DNA of 64,000 nucleotides, from NCBI GenBank assembly GCA_028752905.1, contig JAQNBH010000013.1, positions 10,902,897 to 10,966,896 on the forward strand, given 5' to 3'. Shown piece after piece: positions 27,801 to 41,650 of the stretch. The DNA comes from Cladorhizidae sp. MBARI D1340-BT2 (lineage: Eukaryota > Porifera > Demospongiae > Poecilosclerida > Cladorhizidae). The notes beneath the pieces are model-generated. The model made no database searches, was not told the DNA's origin, and saw only the letters and a program-made list of their open reading frames with translations. The number at the start of each line of letters is the position of its first letter. Positions within the stretch are counted from its first letter, which is position 1. The translations under genes were made by a program, and so were the position numbers.

Positions 27801-30800
27801 ACACAGTTGCATCCCGGTAGCTATTTTTAACATGCATACCTAGTGTAATCACTTCAATAGACACTCCATGCGCTGCCACCAACCAACCATCATCCATCAT
27901 GCTGCCTTCTCGTATACAACTAGTCACAAAAAAATATTGTTCAATTTTAAGCACGTTTGATATTTTTGGTGAAATTATTTCCAAATTTTTTATCCTGCAA
28001 GGTTGCAACATTCGTTTTAAATTCTTTGTGATCTCTTAAAGATATCTACTTTCATCATAATTATATGCACAAGAAGATATATTGCCCTAATTAACCAATT
28101 CTCGCAAAGACAAAAGTTTTTGCTTAAGTAGTGGTGTGTGCTCAATTAGATCAATCTTTAAAAAGTGTTAGTGCTTCACTCCTCCTAACCGTCCCCCCAT
28201 AAAGCAAGCCACAACTTCTGCAGCAGCTATGGTACACAAGAGTTTACCATAATCTTCGTATAAAAATAAACAGCATAAAGTCATTTGAGTTTGGGTCTGG
28301 GGCATTTAAGCTTTAGTTAGATAGCTTGATAAAAACACAGTTGCATCCCGGTAGCTATTTTTAACATGCATACCTAGTGTAATCACTTCAATAGACACTC
28401 CATGCGCTGCCACCAACCAACCATCATCCATCATGCTGCCTATCTCGTATACAGCTAGTCACAAAAAAATATTGTTCAATTTTAAGCACGTTTGATATTT
28501 TTGGTGAAATTATTTCCAAATTTTTTATCCTGCAAGGTTGCAACATTCGTTTTAAATTCTTTGTGATCTCTTAAAGATATCTACTTTCATCATAATTATA
28601 TGCACAAGAAGATATATTGCCCTAATTAACCAATTCTCGCAAAGACAAAAGTTTTTGCTTAAGTAGTGGTGTGTGCTCAATTAGATCAATCTTTAAAAAG
28701 TGTTAGTGCTTCACTCCTCCTAACCGTCCCCCCATAAAGCAAGCCACAACTTCTGCAGCAGCTATGGTACACAAGAGTTTACCATAATCTTCGTATAAAA
28801 ATAAACAGCATAAAGTCATTTGAGTTTGGGTCTGGGGCATTTAAGCTTTAGTTAGATAGCTTGATAAAAACACAGTTGCATCCCGGTAGCTATTTTTAAC
28901 ATGCATACCTAGTGTAATCACTTCAATAGACACTCCATGCGCTGCCACCAACCAACCATCATCCATCATGCTGCCTTCTCGTATACAACTAGTCCAAAAA
29001 AAATATTGTTCAATTTTAAGCATGTTTGATATTTTTGGTGAAATTATTTCCAAATTTTTTATCCTGCAAGGTTGCAACATTCGTTTTAAATTCTTTGTGA
29101 TCTCTTAAAGATATCTACTTTCATCATAATTATATGCACAAGAAGATATATTGCCCTAATTAACCAATTCTCGCAAAGACAAAAGTTTTTGCTTAAGTAG
29201 TGGTGTGTGCTCAATTAGATCAATCTTTAAAAAGTGTTAGTGCTTCACTCCTCCTAACCGTCCCCCCATAAAGCAAGCCACAACTTCTGCAGCAGCTATG
29301 GTACACAAGAGTTTACCATAATCTTCGTATAAAAATAAACAGCATAAAGTCATTTGAGTTTGGGTCTGGGGCATTTAAGCTTTAGTTAGATAGCTTGATA
29401 AAAACACAGTTGCATCCCGGTAGCTATTTTTAACATGCATACCTAGTGTAATCACTTCAATAGACACTCCATGCGCTGCCACCAACCAACCATCATCCAT
29501 CATGCTGCCTTCTCGTATACAACTAGTCACAAAAAAATATTGTTCAATTTTAAGCACGTTTGATATTTTTGGTGAAATTATTTCCAAATTTTTTATCCTG
29601 CAAGGTTGCAACATTCGTTTTAAATTCTTTGTGATCTCTTAAAGATATCTACTTTCATCATAATTATATGCACAAGAAGATATATTGCCCTAATTAACCA
29701 ATTCTCGCAAAGACAAAAGTTTTTGCTTAAGTAGTGGTGTGTGCTCAATTAGATCAATCTTTAAAAAGTGTTAGTGCTTCACTCCTTCTAACCGTCCCCC
29801 CATAAAGCAAGCCACAACTTCTGCAGCAGCTATGGTACACAAGAGTTTACCATAATCTTCGTATAAAAATAAACAGCATAAAGTCATTTGAGTTTGGGTC
29901 TGGGGCATTTAAGCTTTAGTTAGATAGCTTGATAAAAACACAGTTGCATCCCGGTAGCTATTTTTAACATGCATACCTAGTGTAATCACTTCAATAGACA
30001 CTCCATGCGCTGCCACCAACCAACCATCATCCATCATGCTGCCTTCTCGTATACAACTAGTCACAAAAAGATATTGTTCAATTTTAAGCATGTTTGATAT
30101 TTTTGGTGAAATTATTTCCAAATTTTTTATCCTGCAAGGTTGCAACATTCGTTTTAAATTCTTTGTGATCTCTTAAAGATATCTACTTTCATCATAATTA
30201 TATGCACAAGAAGATATATTGCCCTAATTAACCAATTCTCGCAAAGACAAAAGTTTTTGCTTAAGTAGTGGTGTGTGCTCAATTAGATCAATCTTTAAAA
30301 AGTGTTAGTGCTTCACTCCTCCTAACCGTCCCCCCATAAAGCAAGCCACAACTTCTGCAGCAGCTATGGTACACAAGAGTTTACCATAATCTTCGTATAA
30401 AAATAAACAGCATAAAGTCATTTGAGTTTGGGTCTGGGGCATTTAAGCTTTAGTTAGATAGCTTGATAAAAACACAGTTGCATCAGCTATTTTTAACATG
30501 CATACCTAGTGTAATCACTTCAATAGACACTCCATGCGCTGCCACCAACCAACCATCATCCATCATGCTGCCTTCTCGTATACAACTAGTCACAAAAAAA
30601 TATTGTTCAATTTTAAGCACGTTTGATATTTTTGGTGAAATTATTTCCAAATTTTTTTATCCTGCAAGGTTGCAACATTCGTTTTAAATTCTTTGTGATC
30701 TCTTAAAGATATCTACTTTCATCATAATTATATGCACAAGAAGATATATTGCCCTAATTAACCAATTCTCGCAAAGACAAAAGTTTTTGCTTAAGTAGTG

Positions 30801-33800
30801 GTGTGTGCTCAATTAGATCAATCTTTAAAAAGTGTTAGTGCTTCACTCCTCCTAACCGTCCCCCCATAAAGCAAGCCACAACTTCTGCAGCAGCTATGGT
30901 ACACAAGAGTTTACCATAATCTTCGTATAAAAATAAACAGCATAAAGTCATTTGAGTTTGGGTCTGGGGCATTTAAGCTTTAGTTAGATAGCTTGATAAA
31001 AACACAGTTGCATCCCGGTAGCTATTTTTAACATGCATACCTAGTGTAATCACTTCAATAGACACTCCATGCGCTGCCACCAACCAACCATCATCCATCA
31101 TGCTGCCTATCTCGTATACAGCTAGTCACAAAAAAATATTGTTCAATTTTAAGCACGTTTGATATTTTTGGTGAAATTATTTCCAAATTTTTTATCCTGC
31201 AAGGTTGCAACATTCGTTTTAAATTCTTTGTGATCTCTTAAAGATATCTACTTTCATCATAATTATATGCACAAGAAGATATATTGCCCTAATTAACCAA
31301 TTCTCGCAAAGACAAAAGTTTTTGCTTAAGTAGTGGTGTGTGCTCAATTAGATCAATCTTTAAAAAGTGTTAGTGCTTCACTCCTCCTAACCGTCCCCCC
31401 ATAAAGCAAGCCACAACTTCTGCAGCAGCTATGGTACACAAGAGTTTACCATAATCTTCGTATAAAAATAAACAGCATAAAGTCATTTGAGTTTGGGTCT
31501 GGGGCATTTAAGCTTTAGTTAGATAGCTTGATAAAAACACAGTTGCATCCCGGTAGCTATTTTTAACATGCATACCTAGTGTAATCACTTCAATAGACAC
31601 TCCATGCGCTGCCACCAACCAACCATCATCCATCATGCTGCCTTCTCGTATACAACTAGTCACAAAAAAATATTGTTCAATTTTAAGCACGTTTGATATT
31701 TTTGGTGAAATTATTTCCAAATTTTTTATCCTGCAAGGTTGCAACATTCGTTTTAAATTCTTTGTGATCTCTTAAAGATATCTACTTTCATCATAATTAT
31801 ATGCACAAGAAGATATATTGCCCTAATTAACCAATTCTCGCAAAGACAAAAGTTTTTGCTTAAGTAGTGGTGTGTGCTCAATTAGATCAATCTTTAAAAA
31901 GTGTTAGTGCTTCACTCCTTCTAACCGTCCCCCCATAAAGTAAGCCACAACTTCTGCAGCAGCTATGGTACACAAGAGTTTACCATAATCTTCGTATAAA
32001 AATAAACAGCATAAAGTCATTTGAGTTTGGGTCTGGGGCATTTAAGCTTTAGTTAGATAGCTTGATAAAAACACAGTTGCATCCCGGTAGCTATTTTTAA
32101 CATGCATACCTAGTGTAATCACTTCAATAGACACTCCATGCGCTGCCACCAACCAACCATCATCCATCATGCTGCCTTCTCGTATACAACTAGTCACAAA
32201 AAAATATTGTTCAATTTTAAGCATGTTTGATATTTTTGGTGAAATTATTTCCAAATTTTTTATCCTGCAAGGTTGCAACATTCGTTTTAAATTCTTTGTG
32301 ATCTCTTAAAGATATCTACTTTCATCATAATTATATGCACAAGAAGATATATTGCCCTAATTAACCAATTCTCGCAAAGACAAAAGTTTTTGCTTAAGTA
32401 GTGGTGTGTGCTCAATTAGATCAATCTTTAAAAAGTGTTAGTGCTTCACTCCTCCTAACCGTCCCCCCATAAAGCAAGCCACAACTTCTGCAGCAGCTAT
32501 GGTACACAAGAGTTTACCATAATCTTCGTATAAAAATAAACAGCATAAAGTCATTTGAGTTTGGGTCTGGGGCATTTAAGCTTTAGTTAGATAGCTTGAT
32601 AAAAACACAGTTGCATCCCGGTAGCTATTTTTAACATGCATACCTAGTGTAATCACTTCAATAGACACTCCATGCGCTGCCACCAACCAACCATCATCCA
32701 TCATGCTGCCTTCTCGTATACAACTAGTCACAAAAAAATATTGTTCAATTTTAAGCACGTTTGATATTTTTTGTGAAATTATTTCCAAATTTTTTATCCT
32801 GCAAGGTTGCAACATTCGTTTTAAATTCTTTGTGATCTCTTAAAGATATCTACTTTCATCATAATTATATGCACAAGAAGATATATTGCCCTAATTAACC
32901 AATTCTCGCAAAGACAAAAGTTTTTGCTTAAGTAGTGGTGTGTGCTCAATTAGATCAATCTTTAAAAAGTGTTAGTGCTTCACTCCTTCTAACCGTCCCC
33001 CCATAAAGCAAGCCACAACTTCTGCAGCAGCTATGGTACACAAGAGTTTACCATAATCTTCGTATAAAAATAAACAGCATAAAGTCATTTGAGTTTGGGT
33101 CTGGGGCATTTAAGCTTTAGTTAGATAGCTTGATAAAAACACAGTTGCATCCCGGTAGCTATTTTTAACATGCATACCTAGTGTAATCACTTCAATAGAC
33201 ACTCCATGCGCTGCCACCAACCAACCATCATCCATCATGCTGCCTTCTCGTATACAACTAGTCACAAAAAGATATTGTTCAATTTTAAGCATGTTTGATA
33301 TTTTTGGTGAAATTATTTCCAAATTTTTTATCCTGCAAGGTTGCAACATTCGTTTTAAATTCTTTGTGATCTCTTAAAGATATCTACTTTCATCATAATT
33401 ATATGCACAAGAAGATATATTGCCCTAATTAACCAATTCTCGCAAAGACAAAAGTTTTTGCTTAAGTAGTGGTGTGTGCTCAATTAGATCAATCTTTAAA
33501 AAGTGTTAGTGCTTCACTCCTCCTAACCGTCCCCCCATAAAGCAAGCCACAACTTCTGCAGCAGCTATGGTACACAAGAGTTTACCATAATCTTCGTATA
33601 AAAATAAACAGCATAAAGTCATTTGAGTTTGGGTCTGGGGCATTTAAGCTTTAGTTAGATAGCTTGATAAAAACACAGTTGCATCAGCTATTTTTAACAT
33701 GCATACCTAGTGTAATCACTTCAATAGACACTCCATGCGCTGCCACCAACCAACCATCATCCATCATGCTGCCTTCTCGTATACAACTAGTCACAAAAAA

Positions 33801-34173
33801 ATATTGTTCAATTTTAAGCACGTTTGATATTTTTGGTGAAATTATTTCCAAATTTTTTTATCCTGCAAGGTTGCAACATTCGTTTTAAATTCTTTGTGAT
33901 CTCTTAAAGATATCTACTTTCATCATAATTATATGCACAAGAAGATATATTGCCCTAATTAACCAATTCTCGCAAAGACAAAAGTTTTTGCTTAAGTAGT
34001 GGTGTGTGCTCAATTTGATCAATCTTTAAAAAGTGTTAGTGCTTCACTCCTCCTAACCGTCCCCCCATAAAGCAAGCCACAACTTCTGCAGCAGCTATGG
34101 TACACAAGAGTTTACCATAATCTTCGTATAAAAATAAACAGCATAAAGTCATTTGAGTTTGGGTCTGGGGCAT
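7495..34173. repeat. Middle array zone marked by a recurring two-unit pair
   Basis: A unit with the 5-bp deletion (gcatcagct instead of gcatcccggtagct) occurs at 8029, 11766, 13367, 16567, 19238, 22976, 30443 and 33644. In all but the 13367 case the unit before it has aaaagatatt instead of aaaaaatatt. From 16567 rightward the deletion unit also has one extra T in its A/T tract (A3T7). Distances between deletion units are 7, 3, 6, 5, 7, 14 and 6 units. A second marker, a T insertion giving gcctatctcg linked to cagctagt, occurs at 13896, 17097, 18169, 20839, 28306, 30973 and 41116. The zone is therefore a set of related but rearranged higher-order repeats of about five to seven units. Confidence 0.8.
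24040..24566. repeat. Satellite unit with a 7-bp deletion
   Basis: In this 527-bp unit the stretch around the PstI site is replaced: ttctgcagcag between acaac and ctatgg is reduced to agag near 24484. The PstI site is lost. No other unit shares this change, so it is a private and probably recent event. Confidence 0.85.
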
Positions 34174-37100
34174 TTAAGCTTTAGTTAGATAGCTTGATAA
34201 AAACACAGTTGCATCCCGGTAGCTATTTTTAACATGCATACCTAGTGTAATCACTTCAATAGACACTCCATGCGCTGCCACCAACCAACCATCATCCATC
34301 ATGCTGCCTTCTCGTATACAGCTAGTCACAAAAAAATATTGTTCAATTTTAAGCACGTTTGATATTTTTGGTGAAATTATTTCCAAATTTTTTATCCTGC
34401 AAGGTTGCAACATTCGTTTTAAATTCTTTGTGATCTCTTAAAGATATCTACTTTCATCATAATTATATGCACAAGAAGATATATTGCCCTAATTAACCAA
34501 TTCTCGCAAAGACAAAAGTTTTTGCTTAAGTAGTGGTGTGTGCTCAATTAGATCAATCTTTAAAAAGTGTTAGTGCTTCACTCCTCCTAACCGTCCCCCC
34601 ATAAAGCAAGCCACAACTTCTGCAGCAGCTATGGTACACAAGAGTTTACCATAATCTTCGTATAAAAATAAACAGCATAAAGTCATTTGAGTTTGGGTCT
34701 GGGGCATTTAAGCTTTAGTTAGATAGCTTGATAAAAACACAGTTGCATCCCGGTAGCTATTTTTAACATGCATACCTAGTGTAATCACTTCAATAGACAC
34801 TCCATGCGCTGCCACCAACCAACCATCATCCATCAGCCTTCTCGTATACAGCTAGTCACAAAAAAATATTGTTCAATTTTAAGCACGTTTGATATTTTTG
34901 GTGAAATTATTTCCAAATTTTTTATCCTGCAAGGTTGCAACATTCGTTTTAAATTCTTTGTGATCTCTTAAAGATATCTACTTTCATCATAATTATATGC
35001 ACAAGAAGATATATTGCCCTAATTAACCAATTCTCGCAAAGACAAAAGTTTTTGCTTAAGTAGTGGTGTGTGCTCAATTAGATCAATCTTTAAAAAGTGT
35101 TAGTGCTTCACTCCTTCTAACCGTCCCCCCATAAAGCAAGCCACAACTTCTGCAGCAGCTATGGTACACAAGAGTTTACCATAATCTTCGTATAAAAATA
35201 AACAGCATAAAGTCATTTGAGTTTGGGTATGGGGCATTTAAGCTTTAGTTAGATAGCTTGATAAAAACACAGTTGCATCCCGGTAGCTATTTTTAACATG
35301 CATACCTAGTGTAATCACTTCAATAGACACTCCATGCGCTGCCACCAACCAACCATCATCCATCATGCTGCCTTCTCGTATACAACTAGTCACAAAAAAA
35401 TATTGTTCAATTTTAAGCATGTTTGATATTTTTGGTGAAATTATTTCCAAATTTTTTATCCTGCAAGGTTGCAACATTCGTTTTAAATTCTTTGTGATCT
35501 CTTAAAGATATCTACTTTCATCATAATTATATGCACAAGAAGATATATTGCCCTAATTAACCAATTCTCGCAAAGACAAAAGTTTTTGCTTAAGTAGTGG
35601 TGTGTGCTCAATTAGATCAATCTTTAAAAAGTGTTAGTGCTTCACTCCTCCTAACCGTCCCCCCATAAAGCAAGCCACAACTTCTGCAGCAGCTATGGTA
35701 CACAAGAGTTTACCATAATCTTCGTATAAAAATAAACAGCATAAAGTCATTTGAGTTTGGGTCTGGGGCATTTAAGCTTTAGTTAGATAGCTTGATAAAA
35801 ACACAGTTGCATCCCGGTAGCTATTTTTAACATGCATACCTAGTGTAATCACTTCAATAGACACTCCATGCGCTGCCACCAACCAACCATCATCCATCAT
35901 GCTGCCTTCTCGTATACAACTAGTCACAAAAAAATATTGTTCAATTTTAAGCACGTTTGATATTTTTGGTGAAATTATTTCCAAATTTTTTATCCTGCAA
36001 GGTTGCAACATTCGTTTTAAATTCTTTGTGATCTCTTAAAGATATCTACTTTCATCATAATTATATGCACAAGAAGATATATTGCCCTAATTAACCAATT
36101 CTCGCAAAGACAAAAGTTTTTGCTTAAGTAGTGGTGTGTGCTCAATTAGATCAATCTTTAAAAAGTGTTAGTGCTTCACTCCTTCTAACCGTCCCCCCAT
36201 AAAGCAAGCCACAACTTCTGCAGCAGCTATGGTACACAAGAGTTTACCATAATCTTCGTATAAAAATAAACAGCATAAAGTCATTTGAGTTTGGGTCTGG
36301 GGCATTTAAGCTTTAGTTAGATAGCTTGATAAAAACACAGTTGCATCCCGGTAGCTATTTTTAACATGCATACCTAGTGTAATCACTTCAATAGACACTC
36401 CATGCGCTGCCACCAACCAACCATCATCCATCATGCTGCCTTCTCGTATACAACTAGTCACAAAAAAATATTGTTCAATTTTAAGCATGTTTGATATTTT
36501 TGGTGAAATTATTTCCAAATTTTTTATCCTGCAAGGTTGCAACATTCGTTTTAAATTCTTTGTGATCTCTTAAAGATATCTACTTTCATCATAATTATAT
36601 GCACAAGAAGATATATTGCCCTAATTAACCAATTCTCGCAAAGACAAAAGTTTTTGCTTAAGTAGTGGTGTGTGCTCAATTAGATCAATCTTTAAAAAGT
36701 GTTAGTGCTTCACTCCTCCTAACCGTCCCCCCATAAAGCAAGCCACAACTTCTGCAGCAGCTATGGTACACAAGAGTTTACCATAATCTTCGTATAAAAA
36801 TAAACAGCATAAAGTCATTTGAGTTTGGGTCTGGGGCATTTAAGCTTTAGTTAGATAGCTTGATAAAAACACAGTTGCATCCCGGTAGCTATTTTTAACA
36901 TGCATACCTAGTGTAATCACTTCAATAGACACTCCATGCGCTGCCACCAACCAACCATCATCCATCATGCTGCCTTCTCGTATACAACTAGTCACAAAAA
37001 AATATTGTTCAATTTTAAGCACGTTTGATATTTTTGGTGAAATTATTTCCAAAAATTTTATCCTGCAAGGTTGCAACATTCGTTTTAAATTCTTTGTGAT

Positions 37101-40100
37101 CTCTTAAAGATATCTACTTTCATCATAATTATATGCACAAGAAGATATATTGCCCTAATTAACCAATTCTCGCAAAGACAAAAGTTTTTGCTTAAGTAGT
37201 GGTGTGTGCTCAATTAGATCAATCTTTAAAAAGTGTTAGTGCTTCACTCCTCCTAACCGTCCCCCCATAAAGCAAGCCACAACTTCTGCAGCAGCTATGG
37301 TACACAAGAGTTTACCATAATCTTCGTATAAAAATAAACAGCATAAAGTCATTTGAGTTTGGGTCTGGGGCATTTAAGCTTTAGTTAGATAGCTTGATAA
37401 AAACACAGTTGCATCCCGGTATATAGCTATTTTTAACATGCATACCTAGTGTAATCACTTCAATAGACACTCCATGCGCTGCCACCAACCAACCATCATC
37501 CATCATGCTGCCTTCTCGTATACAACTAGTCACAAAAAAATATTGTTCAATTTTAAGCACGTTTGATATTTTTGGTGAAATTATTTCCAAAATTTTTATC
37601 CTGCAAGGTTGCAACATTCGTTTTAAATTCTTTGTGATCTCTTAAAGATATCTACTTTCATCATAATTATATGCACAAGAAGATATATTGCCCTAATTAA
37701 CCAATTCTCGCAAAGACAAAAGTTTTTGCTTAAGTAGTGGTGTGTGCTCAATTAGATCAATCTTTAAAAAGTGTTAGTGCTTCACTCCTCCTAACCGTCC
37801 CCCCATAAAGCAAGCCACAACTTCTGCAGCAGCTATGGTACACAAGAGTTTACCATAATCTTCGTATAAAAATAAACAGCATAAAGTCATTTGAGTTTGG
37901 GTCTGGGGCATTTAAGCTTTAGTTAGATAGCTTGATAAAAACACAGTTGCATCCCGGTAGCTATTTTTAACATGCATACCTAGTGTAATCACTTCAATAG
38001 ACACTCCATGCGCTGCCACCAACCAACCATCATCCATCATGCTGCCTTCTCGTATACAACTAGTCACAAAAAAAAATTGTTCAATTTTAAGCATGTTTGA
38101 TATTTTTGGTGAAATTATTTCCAAATTTTTTATCCTGCAAGGTTGCAACATTCGTTTTAAATTCTTTGTGATCTCTTAAAGATATCTACTTTCATCATAA
38201 TTATATGCACAAGAAGATATATTGCCCTAATTAACCAATTCTCGCAAAGACAAAAGTTTTTGCTTAAGTAGTGGTGCGTGCTCAATTAGATCAATCTTTA
38301 AAAAGTGTTAGTGCTTCACTCCTTCTAACCGTCCCCCCATAAAGCAAGCCACAACTTCTGCAGCAGCTATGGTACACAAGAGTTTACCATAATCTTCGTA
38401 TAAAAATAAACAGCATAAAGTCATTTGAGTTTGGGTCTGGGGCATTTAAGCTTTAGTTAGATAGCTTGATAAAAACACAGTTGCATCCCGGTAGCTATTT
38501 TTAACATGCATACCTAGTGTAATCACTTCAATAGACACTCCATGTGCTGCCACCAACCAACCATCATCCATCATGCTGCCTTCTCGTATACAACTAGTCA
38601 CAAAAAAATATTGTTCAATTTTAAGCACGTTTGATATTTTTGGTGAAATTATTTCCAAATTTTTTATCCTGCAAGGTTGCAACATTCGTTTTAAATTCTT
38701 TGTGATCTCTTAAAGATATCTACTTTCATCATAATTATATGCACAAGAAGATATATTGCCCTAATTAACCAATTCTCGCAAAGACAAAAGTTTTTGCTTA
38801 AGTAGTGGTGTGTGCTCAATTAGATCAATCTTTAAAAAGTGTTAGTGCTTCACTCCTCCTAACCGTCCCCCCATAAAGCAAGCCACAACTTCTGCAGCAG
38901 CTATGGTACACAAGAGTTTACCATAATCTTCGTATAAAAATAAACAGCATAAAGTCATTTGAGTTTGGGTCTGGGGCATTTAAGCTTTAGTTAGATAGCT
39001 TGATAAAAACACAGTTGCATCCCGGTAGCTATTTTTAACATGCATACCTAGTGTAATCACTTCAATAGACACTCCATGCGCTGCCACCAACCAACCATCA
39101 TCCATCATGCTGCCTTCTCGTATACAACTAGTCACAAAAAAATATTGTTCAATTTTAAGCACGTTTGATATTTTTGGTGAAATTATTTCCAAAATTTTTA
39201 TCCTGCAAGGTTGCAACATTCGTTTTAAATTCTTTGTGATCTCTTAAAGATATCTACTTTCATCATAATTATATGCACAAGAAGATATATTGCCCTAATT
39301 AACCAAATCTCGCAAAGACAAAAGTTTTTGCTTAAGTAGTGGTGTGTGCTCAATTAGATCAATCTTTAAAAAGTGTTAGTGCTTCACTCCTCCTAACCGT
39401 CCCCCCATAAAGCAAGCCACAACTTCTGCAGCAGCTATGGTACACAAGAGTTTACCATAATCTTCGTATAAAAATAAACAGCATAAAGTCATTTGAGTTT
39501 GGGTCTGGGGCATTTAAGCTTTAGTTAGATAGCTTGATAAAAACACAGTTGCATCCCGGTAGCTATTTTTAACATGCATACCTAGTGTAATCACTTCAAT
39601 AGACACTCCATGCGCTGCCACCAACCAACCATCATCCATCATGCTGCCTTCTCGTATACAACTAGTCACAAAAAAATATTGTTCAATTTTAAGCACGTTT
39701 GATATATTTGGTGAAATTATTTCCAAATTTTTTATCCTGCAAGGTTGCAACATTCGTTTTAAATTCTTTGTGATCTCTTAAAGATATCTACTTTCATCAT
39801 AATTATATGCACAAGAAGATATATTGCCCTAATTAACCAATTCTCGCAAAGACAAAAGTTTTTGCTTAAGTAGTGGTGTGTGCTCAATTAGATCAATCTT
39901 TAAAAAGTGTTAGTGCTTCACTCCTCCTAACCGTCCCCCTATAAAGCAAGCCACAACTTCTGTAGCAGCTATGGTACACAAGAGTTTACCATAATCTTCG
40001 TATAAAAATAAACAGCATAAAGTCATTTGAGTTTGGGTCTGGGGCATTTAAGCTTTAGTTAGATAGCTTGATAAAAACACAGTTGCATCCCGGTAGCTAT

Positions 40101-41650
40101 TTTTAACATGCATACCTAGTGTAATCACTTCAATAGACACTCCATGCGCTGCCACCAACCAACCATCATCCATCATGCTGCCTTCTCGTATACAACTAGT
40201 CACAAAAAGATATTGTTCAATTTTAAGCACGTTTGATATTTTTGGTGAAATTATTTCCAAAATTTTTATCCTGCAAGGTTGCAACATTCGTTTTAAATTC
40301 TTTGTGATCTCTTAAAGATATCTACTTTCATCATAATTATATGCACAAGAAGATATATTGCCCTAATTAACCAATTCTCGCAAAGACAAAAGTTTTTGCT
40401 TAAGTAGTGGTGTGTGCTCAATTAGATCAATCTTTAAAAAGTGTTAGTGCTTCACTCCTCCTAACCGTCCCCCCATAAAGCAAGCCACAACTTCTGCAGC
40501 AGCTATGGTACACAAGAGTTTACCATAATCTTCGTATAAAAATAAACAGCATAAAGTCATTTGAGTTTGGGTCTGGGGCATTTAAGCTTTAGTTAGATAG
40601 CTTGATAAAAACACATTTGCATCCCGGTAGCTATTTTTAACATGCATACCTAGTGTAATCACTTCAATAGACACTCCATGCGCTGCCACCAACCAACCAT
40701 CATCCATCATGCTGCCTTCTCGTATACAACTAGTCACAAAAAAATATTGTTCAATTTTAAGCACGTTTGATATTTTTGGTGAAATTATTTCCAAAATTTT
40801 TATCCTGCAAGGTTGCAACATTCGTTTTAAATTCTTTGTGATCTCTTAAAGATATCTACTTTCATCATAATTATATGCACAAGAAGATATATTGCCCTAA
40901 TTAACCAATTCTCGCAAAGACAAAAGTTTTTGCTTAAGTAGTGGTGTGTGCTCAATTAGATCAATCTTTAAAAAGTGTTAGTGCTTCACTCCTCCTAACC
41001 GTCCCCCCATAAAGCAAGCCACAACTTCTGCAGCAGCTATGGTACACAAGAGTTTACCATAATCTTCGTATAAAAATAAACAGCATAAAGTCATTTGAGT
41101 TTGGGTCTGGGGCATTTAAGCTTTAGTTAGATAGCTTGATAAAAACACAGTTGCATCCCGGTAGCTATTTTTAACATGCATACCTAGTGTAATCACTTCA
41201 ATAGACACTCCATGCGCTGCCACCAACCAACCATCATCCATCATGCTGCCTATCTCGTATACAGCTAGTCACAAAAAAATATTGTTCAATTTTAAGCACG
41301 TTTGATATTTTTGGTGAAATTATTTCCAAATTTTTTATCCTGCAAGGTTGCAACATTCGTTTTAAATTCTTTGTGATCTCTTAAAGATATCTACTTTCAT
41401 CATAATTATATGCACAAGAAGATATATTGCCCTAATTAACCAATTCTCGCAAAGACAAAAGTTTTTGCTTAAGTAGTGGTGTGTGCTCAATTAGATCAAT
41501 CTTTAAAAAGTGTTAGTGCTTCACTCCTCCTAACCGTCCCCCCATAAAGCAAGCCACAACTTCTGCAGCAGCTATGGTACACAAGAGTTTACCATAATCT
41601 TCGTATAAAAATAAACAGCATAAAGTCATTTGAGTTTGGGTCTGGGGCAT

